In this document: positions 54,253 to 62,744 of the stretch, piece by piece
How the letters are laid out: each line of letters opens with the position of its first letter
Position numbering within the stretch: position 1 is the first letter of the stretch
Assembly: GCF_014529935.1 (NCBI RefSeq)
Contig: NZ_JACVFC010000002.1
Location: 434,001-498,000, forward strand
Source of the DNA: Chitinophaga qingshengii
GTDB lineage: Bacteria; Bacteroidota; Bacteroidia; Chitinophagales; Chitinophagaceae
Length of the DNA stretch: 64,000 nt
Reading direction: 5' to 3'
The notes under the pieces: generated by a model
Told to the model about the DNA's origin: nothing
What the model saw: only the letters and a program-made list of their open reading frames with translations
The model's database searches: none
Position numbers and translations under genes: made by a program

Positions 54253-57200
54253 TTACAAAGTGTAGCTCAGTCCCAGCATAATTTCCGTACCGCGTTTATA
54301 ACTGCGGCGGATATACTCTTTTCCATAGTATTTACCGCCGGTATTAGGGTTGGCATACACTTCCTGTAACGGACGGTCCAGGATGTTTTTGGCGTAGCCT
54401 TTAAACATCAGGCGTTTGTAAATGCGCTGGCTCAACACCAGGTCCAGCACAGGATTGGGACGGGTATACAGGTCAGGTGTACCGTCCAGGTTTACCTGGA
54501 TCAGCCGCTCTCCCACCATGTTAAAAGTGGCAGTGATATCCGTACCGGCCTTGCTGTTTAAATAATTAAGGAATACATTCACCGAATAAGGCGCCTGCTC
54601 AAACAACGGACTGTTGGACGGTGCACGGCGGTCCAGCGCCTGTGAAGCCTGCATTCTTTCGGCGGTCTTTTTAATTTCACTCTGTGCGAGCAATAGGTTA
54701 GCGCCCAGGTTAAAGTATTTGAGCGCTGGCACCAATGTGCCTAAATTCTTTACCGCTTCCAGCTCTATACCGTATACCCGTCCTTTATTAGGATCATTCT
54801 GAAACTCGATAGCCGGGAATTCAGGGAAACGGGCATCGAGACCGGAAGTTTTCTGTTTGTATACTTTCGTCAGTTGGTTATCTATCTCTTTATAAAAAAC
54901 AGAAGCAGATAACACCTCACCGGCAGCCGGGAACCACTCCCAGCGGAAATCGTAGTTGGTGGTCAACTGGTTTTTCAGCCTGGGGTTACCTACTACCAGG
55001 GCAAACTGGAACGGGTCGAAGTCAAAAACGTTGGTTAGTTCCCGTAGTTCCGGACGTGCCAGCGAGTTGCTGTAACCCAGCCTGAAGTTCATTTTTTTGT
55101 TCAGGGTATAGGTAAGGTTGGCGGAGTAATAAGGTTTGTAATCTGTTTTGTAGATGGAATTAGGTTCAGTATACACCAGGTTCACCTTGTTACCATCTTT
55201 ATCCGGCGTGCTGATGGAAGGGTCGAGGAATACGCCGGCCGTATCTACCGCCGCCTGTATGTCTGTCAGCTCAAAACGCACGCCACCGGTAAGACGCAGG
55301 TTATCGGTCAGGTGTAAATCCAGCATGCCGTAGAAAGCACGGGTTTCATAAAAACCTTTATAGTTGTTGGGTGATTTCTGGATGTTATATAAGAATCCAC
55401 CTGTAACCGGCTGCCCTTCAGGATTGTAGGAACCGGGAGGACGTACGCCAATGCGGTCGTAACCCACGAGGCGGTCCAGGTTACCACTTACTTCATACAG
55501 CGGCAACGCCTTGTTGGCAGCGTAGTTGGAACCAGGGAGGAACAATACGTTTTCGGTGAAATCGCGTTTACGGTGCAGGTAGTTCACGCCGGTTTTAAAT
55601 TCTTGCCGCAATCCCAGCAGCTTAAAAGGGATAGCCAGATCGGCTTTGTAGTTATAGTTCGTTTCATGCAGCTTACGGAAACGGCGGCCATTGGGATCGG
55701 CCTGTATAATGCCATAGGGGCCGTAGCCATTCACGTATCCTGATACCAGGGAGTATAAATCGGTTGTAGCCACCCATTCTACGCTGTTACCCGGCTGTTG
55801 TGTCGGGCGTTGATAAGCGCTGCCACCAACGGGTTTATAGTCGGCCAGGTTCACAAAACGATAGTCCGGATCATCCTGGCTCGAAGAAGAAGTAGCCAGG
55901 TTGTAGCTCAGGCGCGGGCTGTATTCCCCTTTCAGGAACTTGTGCTCTCCCTGGAGATTGAAGGTATTCAGCGTGCGGTAGCTTTGTTTAAGTGAATAAA
56001 TAATATTGGAAACAGTACCGGGCAAACCGGTATATTCATAGGCACCGTACAGGTTACTGGCTTTCGTTTCGGCGCCACGGCTGCCCAGGTACTGCATACT
56101 GATTTCATGCCGGGCGTTAAAACGATAAGCCAGGCCGCCCAAAAAGCCGTAGTTCAACGTTTGGATACCGGTATTCTCTTTATAGGTCAGGTATTTCCCG
56201 AGATGAATATTGTTAGGGGTGATATAATTGGGAATGATGCGCGGGCTGTACACGTCATTGCTGCCGGTGAGCACACCCTGGTAAATGCTCCACTGGGTGA
56301 GCTCTCCGCCATAGGTATCGGTTACACGGTTGTAATAGTTGGCGCCGGCGATCAAACCCAGCTGGTGTTTTTTAAATACTTTGAAGTTATTGCCATAAGT
56401 GAGTGCATACAGTTGATTGAGTGGAGCCTGTTTGTATTGTGTTGTCAACACCGGATCAAACTGGTGCATGATGCGGTTGATCCGTGCAGCTTCCGCCTGC
56501 ATGGCGGGGTCGTTGCGGCTGTAGGCAATTTTATCCTGGATCTCGCGCAGCCCGTTCGGGTATTGTTTGGACAGGTTCAGGAACTCATTGGTCAGCCCTT
56601 TGTTTTTTATTTTTTCTCCGAGAAAACCACTTTCACTGTTGTAGAAGCTGTTTACTTTTCCACCGAATCCCACCTGTGTATTAAAACCGCTCTGTATGGT
56701 GATATTAAACGTTTCGCGGTCGGGGATGGATTTGGTTTTCAGTTCCACGATACCGGCAGAGGCATCAGCCGGTTTATCGGGCGTGCTGCTTTTATAAACG
56801 GTGATATTATCCAGCAGGCTGGAAGGTACCAGGTCCAGCGGGATAGCGCTACGGTCCGGGTCGGAAGAGGCCAGGCGCACACCGTTCAGCTGACCGATCA
56901 CGCTGCGGTCGCCGAGGCCGCGGATAGCCACATATTTATCGTCGGTGATGGTAACGCCGGATACCCGTTGTAATGCCTGTGTAGTGGTAATACTCGCCGT
57001 TCTTTCGATGTTCTGTGCAGAGATACCGTCTGATATGACCGCCGCATTTTTCCGGTCATTGAGCAGCGAGGCTTCCGTATTGGTACGGCGGCGGGCTTCC
57101 ACCGTTACGCCGCCCAATGTTTTGCTATCGGCCGGCATATGGATGTCAAGCGCATGGCTGGCGCCCACTTTCACCATTTTGGTAGCGTAGCCTACAAAGT

Positions 57201-57732
57201 ATACCACCAACGCATCTACGGTGTCTTTTACTTCCGCAGTAAAACGGCCGTTGGCGTCAGCAGCGACGTGCTGACCGCTGCTTTGCACCAGGATTTCCGC
57301 ACCACCGATGGGCGTATTTTTTTTACTGTCTCTCACCACCCCGCTGACGGTGCGCCATTTGCGGGGCGTTTCCGTTTTGGGTTGTGCTTTACGGATCACT
57401 ACTTTTTTACTGTCGGCTAGTTCAAACTCAAGACCAGTACCTTGCAGCAGGTAGGTCACCACTTCGCGGAGCGTTTTATTATTAAAGCTGGTACTGTATT
57501 TCCTGCCGGCAGCATTTACTTCAGCAGGGTTGTAGAAGAAAGTAATACCACCACGCTGTTGCACCAGTTCGAGACAGCGTGCCAGTCCTTCTTCTTTAAA
57601 GCTGACACTGATCTTTTTGCCCAGCGCGTCGTCCTGGGCGGAGGTTGTTGTCAGGAAGCTCAACACCAGTGCCAGGCTGCATATCCATCTCCACCCTATC
57701 CGTTTTAATCCTGGTAAAATTTTTTCCTTCAT
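54253..57732 (-). CDS. STN-containing TonB-dependent receptor of the FAS1 locus
   Basis: A 1159-residue outer-membrane receptor. The signal (WRWICSLALVLSFLTTTSAQ) is followed by an STN domain (about 38-115; ISVSFKEEGLARCLELVQQR, KKVVIRK), a carboxypeptidase-regulatory-like domain (about 124-200; GAEILVQSSGQHVAADANGR), the plug (about 215-350; QALQRVSGVTITDDKYVAIR, VGIVELKTKS-like end) and a barrel ending GTEIMLGLSYTL. The plug resembles that of siderophore- or peptide-type receptors rather than SusC (no ILKDASS motif). The STN domain and the upstream FecR and ECF sigma genes make a complete signalling receptor. The ATG at 57732 is chosen because it begins the signal; ATG 57768 is a longer alternative. 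Confidence 0.92.
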   Translation of the reverse strand: MKEKILPGLKRIGWRWICSLALVLSFLTTTSAQDDALGKKISVSFKEEGLARCLELVQQRGGITFFYNPAEVNAAGRKYSTSFNNKTLREVVTYLLQGTGLEFELADSKKVVIRKAQPKTETPRKWRTVSGVVRDSKKNTPIGGAEILVQSSGQHVAADANGRFTAEVKDTVDALVVYFVGYATKMVKVGASHALDIHMPADSKTLGGVTVEARRRTNTEASLLNDRKNAAVISDGISAQNIERTASITTTQALQRVSGVTITDDKYVAIRGLGDRSVIGQLNGVRLASSDPDRSAIPLDLVPSSLLDNITVYKSSTPDKPADASAGIVELKTKSIPDRETFNITIQSGFNTQVGFGGKVNSFYNSESGFLGEKIKNKGLTNEFLNLSKQYPNGLREIQDKIAYSRNDPAMQAEAARINRIMHQFDPVLTTQYKQAPLNQLYALTYGNNFKVFKKHQLGLIAGANYYNRVTDTYGGELTQWSIYQGVLTGSNDVYSPRIIPNYITPNNIHLGKYLTYKENTGIQTLNYGFLGGLAYRFNARHEISMQYLGSRGAETKASNLYGAYEYTGLPGTVSNIIYSLKQSYRTLNTFNLQGEHKFLKGEYSPRLSYNLATSSSSQDDPDYRFVNLADYKPVGGSAYQRPTQQPGNSVEWVATTDLYSLVSGYVNGYGPYGIIQADPNGRRFRKLHETNYNYKADLAIPFKLLGLRQEFKTGVNYLHRKRDFTENVLFLPGSNYAANKALPLYEVSGNLDRLVGYDRIGVRPPGSYNPEGQPVTGGFLYNIQKSPNNYKGFYETRAFYGMLDLHLTDNLRLTGGVRFELTDIQAAVDTAGVFLDPSISTPDKDGNKVNLVYTEPNSIYKTDYKPYYSANLTYTLNKKMNFRLGYSNSLARPELRELTNVFDFDPFQFALVVGNPRLKNQLTTNYDFRWEWFPAAGEVLSASVFYKEIDNQLTKVYKQKTSGLDARFPEFPAIEFQNDPNKGRVYGIELEAVKNLGTLVPALKYFNLGANLLLAQSEIKKTAERMQASQALDRRAPSNSPLFEQAPYSVNVFLNYLNSKAGTDITATFNMVGERLIQVNLDGTPDLYTRPNPVLDLVLSQRIYKRLMFKGYAKNILDRPLQEVYANPNTGGKYYGKEYIRRSYKRGTEIMLGLSYTL

Positions 57733-57821
57733 TCGTTTTGATTGTTTTTTTGAAAAAAGATCCCCCATTACCACCGCTCGCGCAGTAGTGTAAACAGGTT
57801 TTAGTGTTTTGTTTTTTGCTG

Positions 57822-58787
57822 TTAGTGGCTGATGTTTATTGTTCCGTCTTTATGATGTTGAATGGTTAGCCGGTAAGATAAAGCGATGACCCTGAGCATG
57901 TCCGGTAAAGGGTCTCCGGCATCGAAAGCGCCGGTGAAAGTCAGTTGGCGGATGCTGGTATCGCTCACCTGTATTTTCACCTGGAACAGGTTTTCTATTT
58001 CCCCGAAGACTTCCGACAGGGCAACGTTGTTAAACACCAATTGTTTGTTGGTCCATCCCAGGTCTACTTCATGATGGCGATTGATGTTCACGGTGCCGCC
58101 GGCTTCGTCATAGAACAGTTCCTGGTTAGCCACGAGTTGGGTGGCGGGGAAACCTTTTGTTTCCGCCGATACCGCTACGCGGCCTGTTTTTACGCTTACC
58201 CTGGCAGCCTGAATATGGCTGCTGTCGGCCATTACGAAAGAAGTACCCAGTACCTGTACCTGCAGGTGTGGTGCAGAAATAGTGAAAGCTGCGGCAGCGT
58301 TGTGTGTGACATTAAAAAAAGCTTCCCCGTTGAGATGCACCTGTCTTTTCTTTCCTCTGAACCGGCGGGGGTAGCTGATTTCACTGCCGGCGTTGAGTAC
58401 TACCACCGAGCTATCAGGCAGCACCAGTTGTTTTACCTGGAAGGCACTTGCAATCACGGTTTCCATGGGTATAGGATCAATGGCATCGAGCATATCATAT
58501 TGATATTTCCAGGCGAGTGAGGCGCCACCGAGTAATACCACGCAGGCAGCGGCAATATTACGGAGGCGTGAAAAACGTATTACCTTTCCCGTTGGTATCT
58601 CCTCCATTTCCAAACGTAAGCGCTCCAGTACTAACTGGCGATGTGCCTCGCTCTGGTGGCAGACCGGCGTCTGCCGGGCCTCTTCCAGCGCGTTGTCGTA
58701 CCAGGTATCTATCAACGCAGCTTCTTTACCCGAAGCATTTCCTGCCAGATACTTGTTGATGATTCTTTTTAGTTGTGCTACATTCAT
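57822..58787 (-). CDS. FecR-family anti-sigma factor of the FAS1 locus
   Basis: A 321-residue inner-membrane protein. The N-terminal cytoplasmic helix bundle (NVAQLKRIINKYLAGNASGK) precedes a single membrane helix (about 78-93, LRNIAAACVVLLGGASLAW). The periplasmic FecR domain has VVLNAGSEISYPRRFRGKKR and VHLNGEAFFNVTH, and the C-terminal part NKQLVFNNVALSEVFGEIEN. It should hold the sigma factor until the STN domain of the receptor at 54253 signals. It is 114 bases downstream of the sigma gene and 89 bases upstream of the receptor gene. Confidence 0.94.
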   Translation of the reverse strand: MNVAQLKRIINKYLAGNASGKEAALIDTWYDNALEEARQTPVCHQSEAHRQLVLERLRLEMEEIPTGKVIRFSRLRNIAAACVVLLGGASLAWKYQYDMLDAIDPIPMETVIASAFQVKQLVLPDSSVVVLNAGSEISYPRRFRGKKRQVHLNGEAFFNVTHNAAAAFTISAPHLQVQVLGTSFVMADSSHIQAARVSVKTGRVAVSAETKGFPATQLVANQELFYDEAGGTVNINRHHEVDLGWTNKQLVFNNVALSEVFGEIENLFQVKIQVSDTSIRQLTFTGAFDAGDPLPDMLRVIALSYRLTIQHHKDGTINISH

Positions 58788-58901
58788 GTTGACCGTTATG
58801 TACCAGGCAGTTCATGCCTACGGGTAAAAAAACTGATTCGTCTCTATCTATATGTTCCCGGAAAAGGGGGCATTGTCCCGTGCGGTCAGGTTAAGGAATT
58901 A

Positions 58902-59471
58902 TTAACAAACAAAAAGGTCAGCCACCACGAGGGCGATAGCGATATGATGCCGGAGGGTTTTGAGCGCGAGGTGCAGCTGATTACGGACAGTTTTTTCGGA
59001 TACGCCCATACGTTCGGCGATTTCGGTGATAGAGAGTTGCTGGCGACGGCTCAGCAAAAACATTTCCCGGGTTCTTGGCGGCAGGGTTTCCAGTTGGGTT
59101 TCTATTTCATGGAAGAGATCGGATTCATGCAGTTTATGCCAGATGCTGTTGAGCACCGGCAGATAATGTTCGTGTACCCGGTCCAGGTTTTCGGGCCTGT
59201 CCAGTATTTCCTTGAGGCGTTTTAATGACTGATAGCGGACAGCCTGCAACAGGTAATGTTGCAGCGGCCCTGTAATATCCAGTTGTTCCCTTCTCCCCCA
59301 CAGGGAGATGTATACCATTTGCACCACGTCCTTGGCATCGTCAGCCGATTTGAGTAAGCGTTCTGCCAATGCATATAATAAAGGCCAATGCTTATTGAAA
59401 CAGGTTTCAAAAGCTTTTTTATCGCCGGCCTTAATCTGGTGGAGCAACTCGAAATCTTCACTGGTTTGCAT
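58902..59471 (-). CDS. ECF sigma factor of the FAS1 locus
   Basis: A 189-residue ECF sigma factor. Region 2 (about 10-80) includes FETCFNKHWPLLYALAERLL and VVQMVYISLWGRREQLD; region 4 (about 120-175) includes LPPRTREMFLLSRRQQLSIT and EIAERMGVSEKTVRNQLHLA. The ATG at 59471 is chosen over a non-ATG start at 59510. The gene heads the minus-strand locus that may run to the ecotin gene at 41989. It differs strongly from the sigma factor at 32122, so the two programmes should not cross-talk much; this is an inference. Confidence 0.93.
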   Translation of the reverse strand: MQTSEDFELLHQIKAGDKKAFETCFNKHWPLLYALAERLLKSADDAKDVVQMVYISLWGRREQLDITGPLQHYLLQAVRYQSLKRLKEILDRPENLDRVHEHYLPVLNSIWHKLHESDLFHEIETQLETLPPRTREMFLLSRRQQLSITEIAERMGVSEKTVRNQLHLALKTLRHHIAIALVVADLFVC

Positions 59472-59558
59472 GAGCAACAGGTTTTGACATTGCCCTGCAA
59501 AGTAAAGCAATCCATTCCCCGGGTTATTTTAATTTAATGTTATCAATTTTTTCATCAA

Positions 59559-59611
59559 GTGATATTGTAAGTCTGCGGGTTTTAAATATCATTAAAAATT
59601 CATGTGATATT
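59559..59611. promoter_or_regulatory. Repeated GTGATATT motifs between divergent genes
   Basis: GTGATATT occurs at 59559-59566 and 59604-59611, with a related inverted copy AATATCAT at 59585-59592. They lie in the 206-base gap between the sigma gene and the GT87-like gene. They could be binding sites for an unknown regulator; the region is AT-rich, so chance cannot be excluded. Confidence 0.3.
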
Positions 59612-59668
59612 TTTCGCCAGGCCAATGGAGGGAGTCGTTAAAACCTGCGTCTAACAAGAGAAGTATAA

Positions 59669-60856
59669 TTGATTTCCGTGCCAAAGCAACACTTACCTAC
59701 GCCTGTATTTTCGCTGACCGCAGCCAACCGTTTGCCATCGTGGTATCGACGCCCGATGCTTGTGACAATACTGTACTTCATTGGTACGCTGGTATTGTTT
59801 ATCCAATCGCAGATGACGCAACGGTATAATAATTTTATCATTTTCCGCAGCTCATGGGACCATATGCTGCATCATATGCCGTTGTATCAGCTTTATCCGG
59901 ACACTTATTTCGACTACTTTTTATACCACCCTACTTTCCCTATCCTGTTCGCACCGCTGGCCGTTTTACCGGTTGCAGCGGGACTATTTATCTGGCTGAT
60001 GGGCAGCGCCGGTCTTTTTCTGTACGCACTGCGTCAGTTACCGGTAGCTGCCAACAAGCGTTATATCATCAGCTGGTTGTTGATATTGGAGTTGCTGAAT
60101 GCAATCCAGTCTTCACAAACCAACCCGATGATGGCTGCCCTGATGTTGCTGACGGTCGTCAACCTGGACCGTGGCAAACCTATGCTGGCAGCGCTGTTCA
60201 CTTGTCTTTGTTTTTTCATCAAAGGGTATGGCGCCATTACCGGCCTGGTATTTCTTTTCTACGATCATAAACTTACCTACCTGAAGTACTGCCTGTTATT
60301 TGGTATAGCCGGCACGGTGTTACCCCTGGCAGTACTGTCTCCGGCGGAACTGATACAGGCATACCGGGATTGGTTTCAGCTGATCACCAGTCCTGTTATT
60401 TTGGAAGATGGTTCCGTACGCGGTATGATCCATGCCCTGCTACATTTACCACAGCAGCCCGTGGGCAGGATCGACAAGACCGTGAATGCACTGGCTTTTT
60501 CCGGCCTGGCCGCCGCGCTTTTCTTTGCCTGGAAAAACAGGCCGCAACATTATCACTGGATCGTGGCAGGCTACCTGTTATTATGGGTGGTATTGTTTAA
60601 TCAAAGTACCGAATCACCTACTTATATCATGGCTGTCACCGGCGCCGTAGCAGGATTGATGATGCTGCCCGAACGGCCACTGTCCGTCATTTTGCTGGGA
60701 TTGCTGGTGCTCGTCACCTCGCTGTGTCCTACTGACCTGGTGCCTTCCTTTATCAACAAAATTGCGGTGAATTATCAGCTGAAGGCGTTGCCCTGCCTGT
60801 TGGTACTGTTGTATTTCCAGTACTACCTGTGCACCGGTAAGTCGCAAAAGGCCTAA
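59669..60856 (+). CDS. GT87/DUF2029-type polyprenol-linked glycosyltransferase-like membrane protein
   Basis: A 395-residue (or slightly shorter) integral membrane protein with about nine helices. The first part (RPMLVTILYFIGTLVLFIQS, then YNNFIIFRSSWDHMLHHMPL and YQLYPDTYFDYFLYHPTFPI) matches the DUF2029/GT87 family of membrane mannosyltransferases. The Asp/Tyr-rich loop after the first helix corresponds to the family's catalytic loop, and LNAIQSSQTNPMMAALMLL to its conserved Q-x-N segment. The sugar and acceptor are unknown. The start is uncertain: the frame opens with TTG at 59669, GTG is at 59678 and the first ATG (59756) would give a protein beginning at the first helix. The gene stands alone, divergent from the sigma gene. 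Confidence 0.8.
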   Translation: MISVPKQHLPTPVFSLTAANRLPSWYRRPMLVTILYFIGTLVLFIQSQMTQRYNNFIIFRSSWDHMLHHMPLYQLYPDTYFDYFLYHPTFPILFAPLAVLPVAAGLFIWLMGSAGLFLYALRQLPVAANKRYIISWLLILELLNAIQSSQTNPMMAALMLLTVVNLDRGKPMLAALFTCLCFFIKGYGAITGLVFLFYDHKLTYLKYCLLFGIAGTVLPLAVLSPAELIQAYRDWFQLITSPVILEDGSVRGMIHALLHLPQQPVGRIDKTVNALAFSGLAAALFFAWKNRPQHYHWIVAGYLLLWVVLFNQSTESPTYIMAVTGAVAGLMMLPERPLSVILLGLLVLVTSLCPTDLVPSFINKIAVNYQLKALPCLLVLLYFQYYLCTGKSQKA

Positions 60857-60898
60857 CCACCACGTTTATCCCCGTTTTACGGCGCTGGCGTACTTTAC

Positions 60899-60929
60899 TT
60901 TTTTATATCAACGGGAACGGTTTACTTTG
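60899..60929 (+). promoter_or_regulatory. Predicted promoter of the LytS-type kinase gene
   Basis: TTACTTTG at 60922-60929 matches TAnnTTTG at seven of eight bases, with a T-run (60899-60904) about 19 bases upstream. The expected start point lies within a few bases of the ATG at 60936. Confidence 0.4.
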
Positions 60930-60935
60930 TTCCTT

Positions 60936-61979
60936 ATGAAAAAGCAGGCGCATTTATCACCCTACTGGCAATGCCAGCTGGCGGGGTGGACTATCACCGC
61001 CCTTTACTGGGAAGTGGATGCTTTTGTTCGCAGTCCCACATTCAGCTACGCATTTGCTGCACTTAACCTCGTGGCAGACATAGGCATCAACCTGTTGCTG
61101 ACAGACGCTTACCGCCGGTTTGCGCTGCAGCAGGGCTGGCAGCGGCTACGGCCCCGGGAACTGGCGGCACGCCTTATTCCCGCTGTCATGATACTCGCCA
61201 TTTGCTTTACCCTGGCCGTGACGCTTCGTTTCTACCGGTGGGGACATTACCCCTTATCTTACCTGCAATACCTGCATAACAGCGGCTGGGTACCATTTAC
61301 CACTGGCGTACGCACCATGGCGGTATGGGTACTGGCCTGGCACCTGTATCATTATGCACAGCAACGAAATGCCGCCACCCGTGAAAATGCCCGGCTACAG
61401 GTACTGGCGAGGGAGATACAACTCTATAATCTCAGCGCCCAGCTTAATCCGCATTTCTTTTTTAATTCCCTCAACAATATTAAATCATTGGTACCCGAAG
61501 ATCCTGCGCTGGCACGCAGAGCCATAGACCTGTTATCCGATCTGCTGCGCAATGCGTTGTATAAACGGTCCGATCAACTGGTACCCTTACACGAAGAAAT
61601 GTCGCTGGTCAGCGATTACCTGGAGCTGGAGAAACTACGCTTTGAAGACCGGTTGCAAGTGGATCTTCACATAGATCCGGCGCTGACGGGAATCGGCATT
61701 CCACCGCTCAGTATCCAGGCGCTGGTGGAAAACGCTATCAAACACGGTATCGATCATAGTATGGAAGGCGGGTGTATCGTAATCACGGTAACTAAAGAGG
61801 GTACGCATATTCATTTGTCTGTACAAAATCCGGGTACGCTGGCATCCTCCCATAGCAAAGGCCTGGGTCTCCGTAACCTCCGGGAGCGGCTACAGCTGCA
61901 ATTTCAGGGGCGTGCTGCTTTTCAGATCAGGGAATTGCCCGAAGCGCAGGTATTGTCCGTTATTACTATTCCCGCTTAA
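60936..61979 (+). CDS. LytS/YehU-type membrane histidine kinase
   Basis: A 347-residue sensor kinase. Four membrane helices fill the N-terminal half (about 10-140; WTITALYWEVDAFV, AALNLVADIGINLLL, LIPAVMILAICFTLAVTL, GVRTMAVWVLAWHLYHY). The His_kinase domain has the phosphoacceptor motif LNPHFFFNSLNNIKSL and the ATP-binding part with QALVENAIKHGID and KGLGLRNLRERLQL. It should phosphorylate the LytTR regulator that starts 12 bases downstream. The ATG at 60936 is chosen over a TTG at 60927 lying in the -7 box. No periplasmic sensor domain is present, so the signal may be membrane-derived. Confidence 0.95.
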   Translation: MKKQAHLSPYWQCQLAGWTITALYWEVDAFVRSPTFSYAFAALNLVADIGINLLLTDAYRRFALQQGWQRLRPRELAARLIPAVMILAICFTLAVTLRFYRWGHYPLSYLQYLHNSGWVPFTTGVRTMAVWVLAWHLYHYAQQRNAATRENARLQVLAREIQLYNLSAQLNPHFFFNSLNNIKSLVPEDPALARRAIDLLSDLLRNALYKRSDQLVPLHEEMSLVSDYLELEKLRFEDRLQVDLHIDPALTGIGIPPLSIQALVENAIKHGIDHSMEGGCIVITVTKEGTHIHLSVQNPGTLASSHSKGLGLRNLRERLQLQFQGRAAFQIRELPEAQVLSVITIPA

Positions 61980-61991
61980 AACGAATGAAGC

Positions 61992-62711
61992 ATGCAGCCA
62001 CTACGTGTAGCCATTATTGATGATGAACGTGCTGCCCGCGAAGAAATAAAGCGGGCGCTCACACCTTATAGCGATTATGAAGTAGTGGGCGAAGCGCGGA
62101 ACATAAACGACGCACTGGTATTGGTACAACAACTACTACCCGACTTATTGTTTTTAGACGTACAAATGCCAGGCGGTAGCGGCTTTGATCTGCTGGCACA
62201 ATTGCCCGCAGTACCCGATGTAATTTTCACCACGGCCTACGATACCTACGCCGTGCAGGCTTTTGACAACAATGCACTGGACTACCTGCTGAAACCCTTT
62301 CGCACAGAGCGGTTTGCACAGGCCATGGAAAAACACCGCACTAAAGTCCGGGAACGCGCGGCGCTCTCCGGTAGTACAGTTCCCGGTAAACAGCTTTTCA
62401 TTAAAGACGGCGACCACTGTTTTTTCGTGCAACAGGATGATATTTACCTGGTAGAATCGGCGAATAACTACGCCCGTATCCATACCAGCCACCGGCAGGC
62501 GCTGATTAAAACATCCCTGACCCAACTGGAAGAACGGCTGGACCCGGGCGTCTTCTTCCGGATAAACCGTCATCAGTTGGTGCATACCCGTTATATCACC
62601 GCTATCGTCGCCATAGATGGAGGCCGGCTACAGCTCAGCATCGGTCATCAGCTAACTGTCATTGTATCCAGCCGTCAGGCTGTACGTTTCAAACAATGGA
62701 ATAAAATGTAA
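61992..62711 (+). CDS. LytTR-family response regulator
   Basis: A 239-residue regulator. The receiver domain (about 1-120) has D10/D11, phosphoacceptor D56 (LFLDVQMPG), T80-region FTTAYD and K103 in LLKPF. A LytTR DNA-binding domain (about 135-239) follows: FIKDGDHCFFVQQDDIYLVE, SANNYARIHT and RINRHQLVHTRYITAIV. It is paired with the LytS-type kinase 12 bases upstream. The hydrolase gene begins 33 bases downstream and could be part of the same transcript or a target. Confidence 0.95.
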   Translation: MQPLRVAIIDDERAAREEIKRALTPYSDYEVVGEARNINDALVLVQQLLPDLLFLDVQMPGGSGFDLLAQLPAVPDVIFTTAYDTYAVQAFDNNALDYLLKPFRTERFAQAMEKHRTKVRERAALSGSTVPGKQLFIKDGDHCFFVQQDDIYLVESANNYARIHTSHRQALIKTSLTQLEERLDPGVFFRINRHQLVHTRYITAIVAIDGGRLQLSIGHQLTVIVSSRQAVRFKQWNKM

Positions 62712-62744
62712 TCATCTTCCTACATATTTTTAAAGATAATTGAC

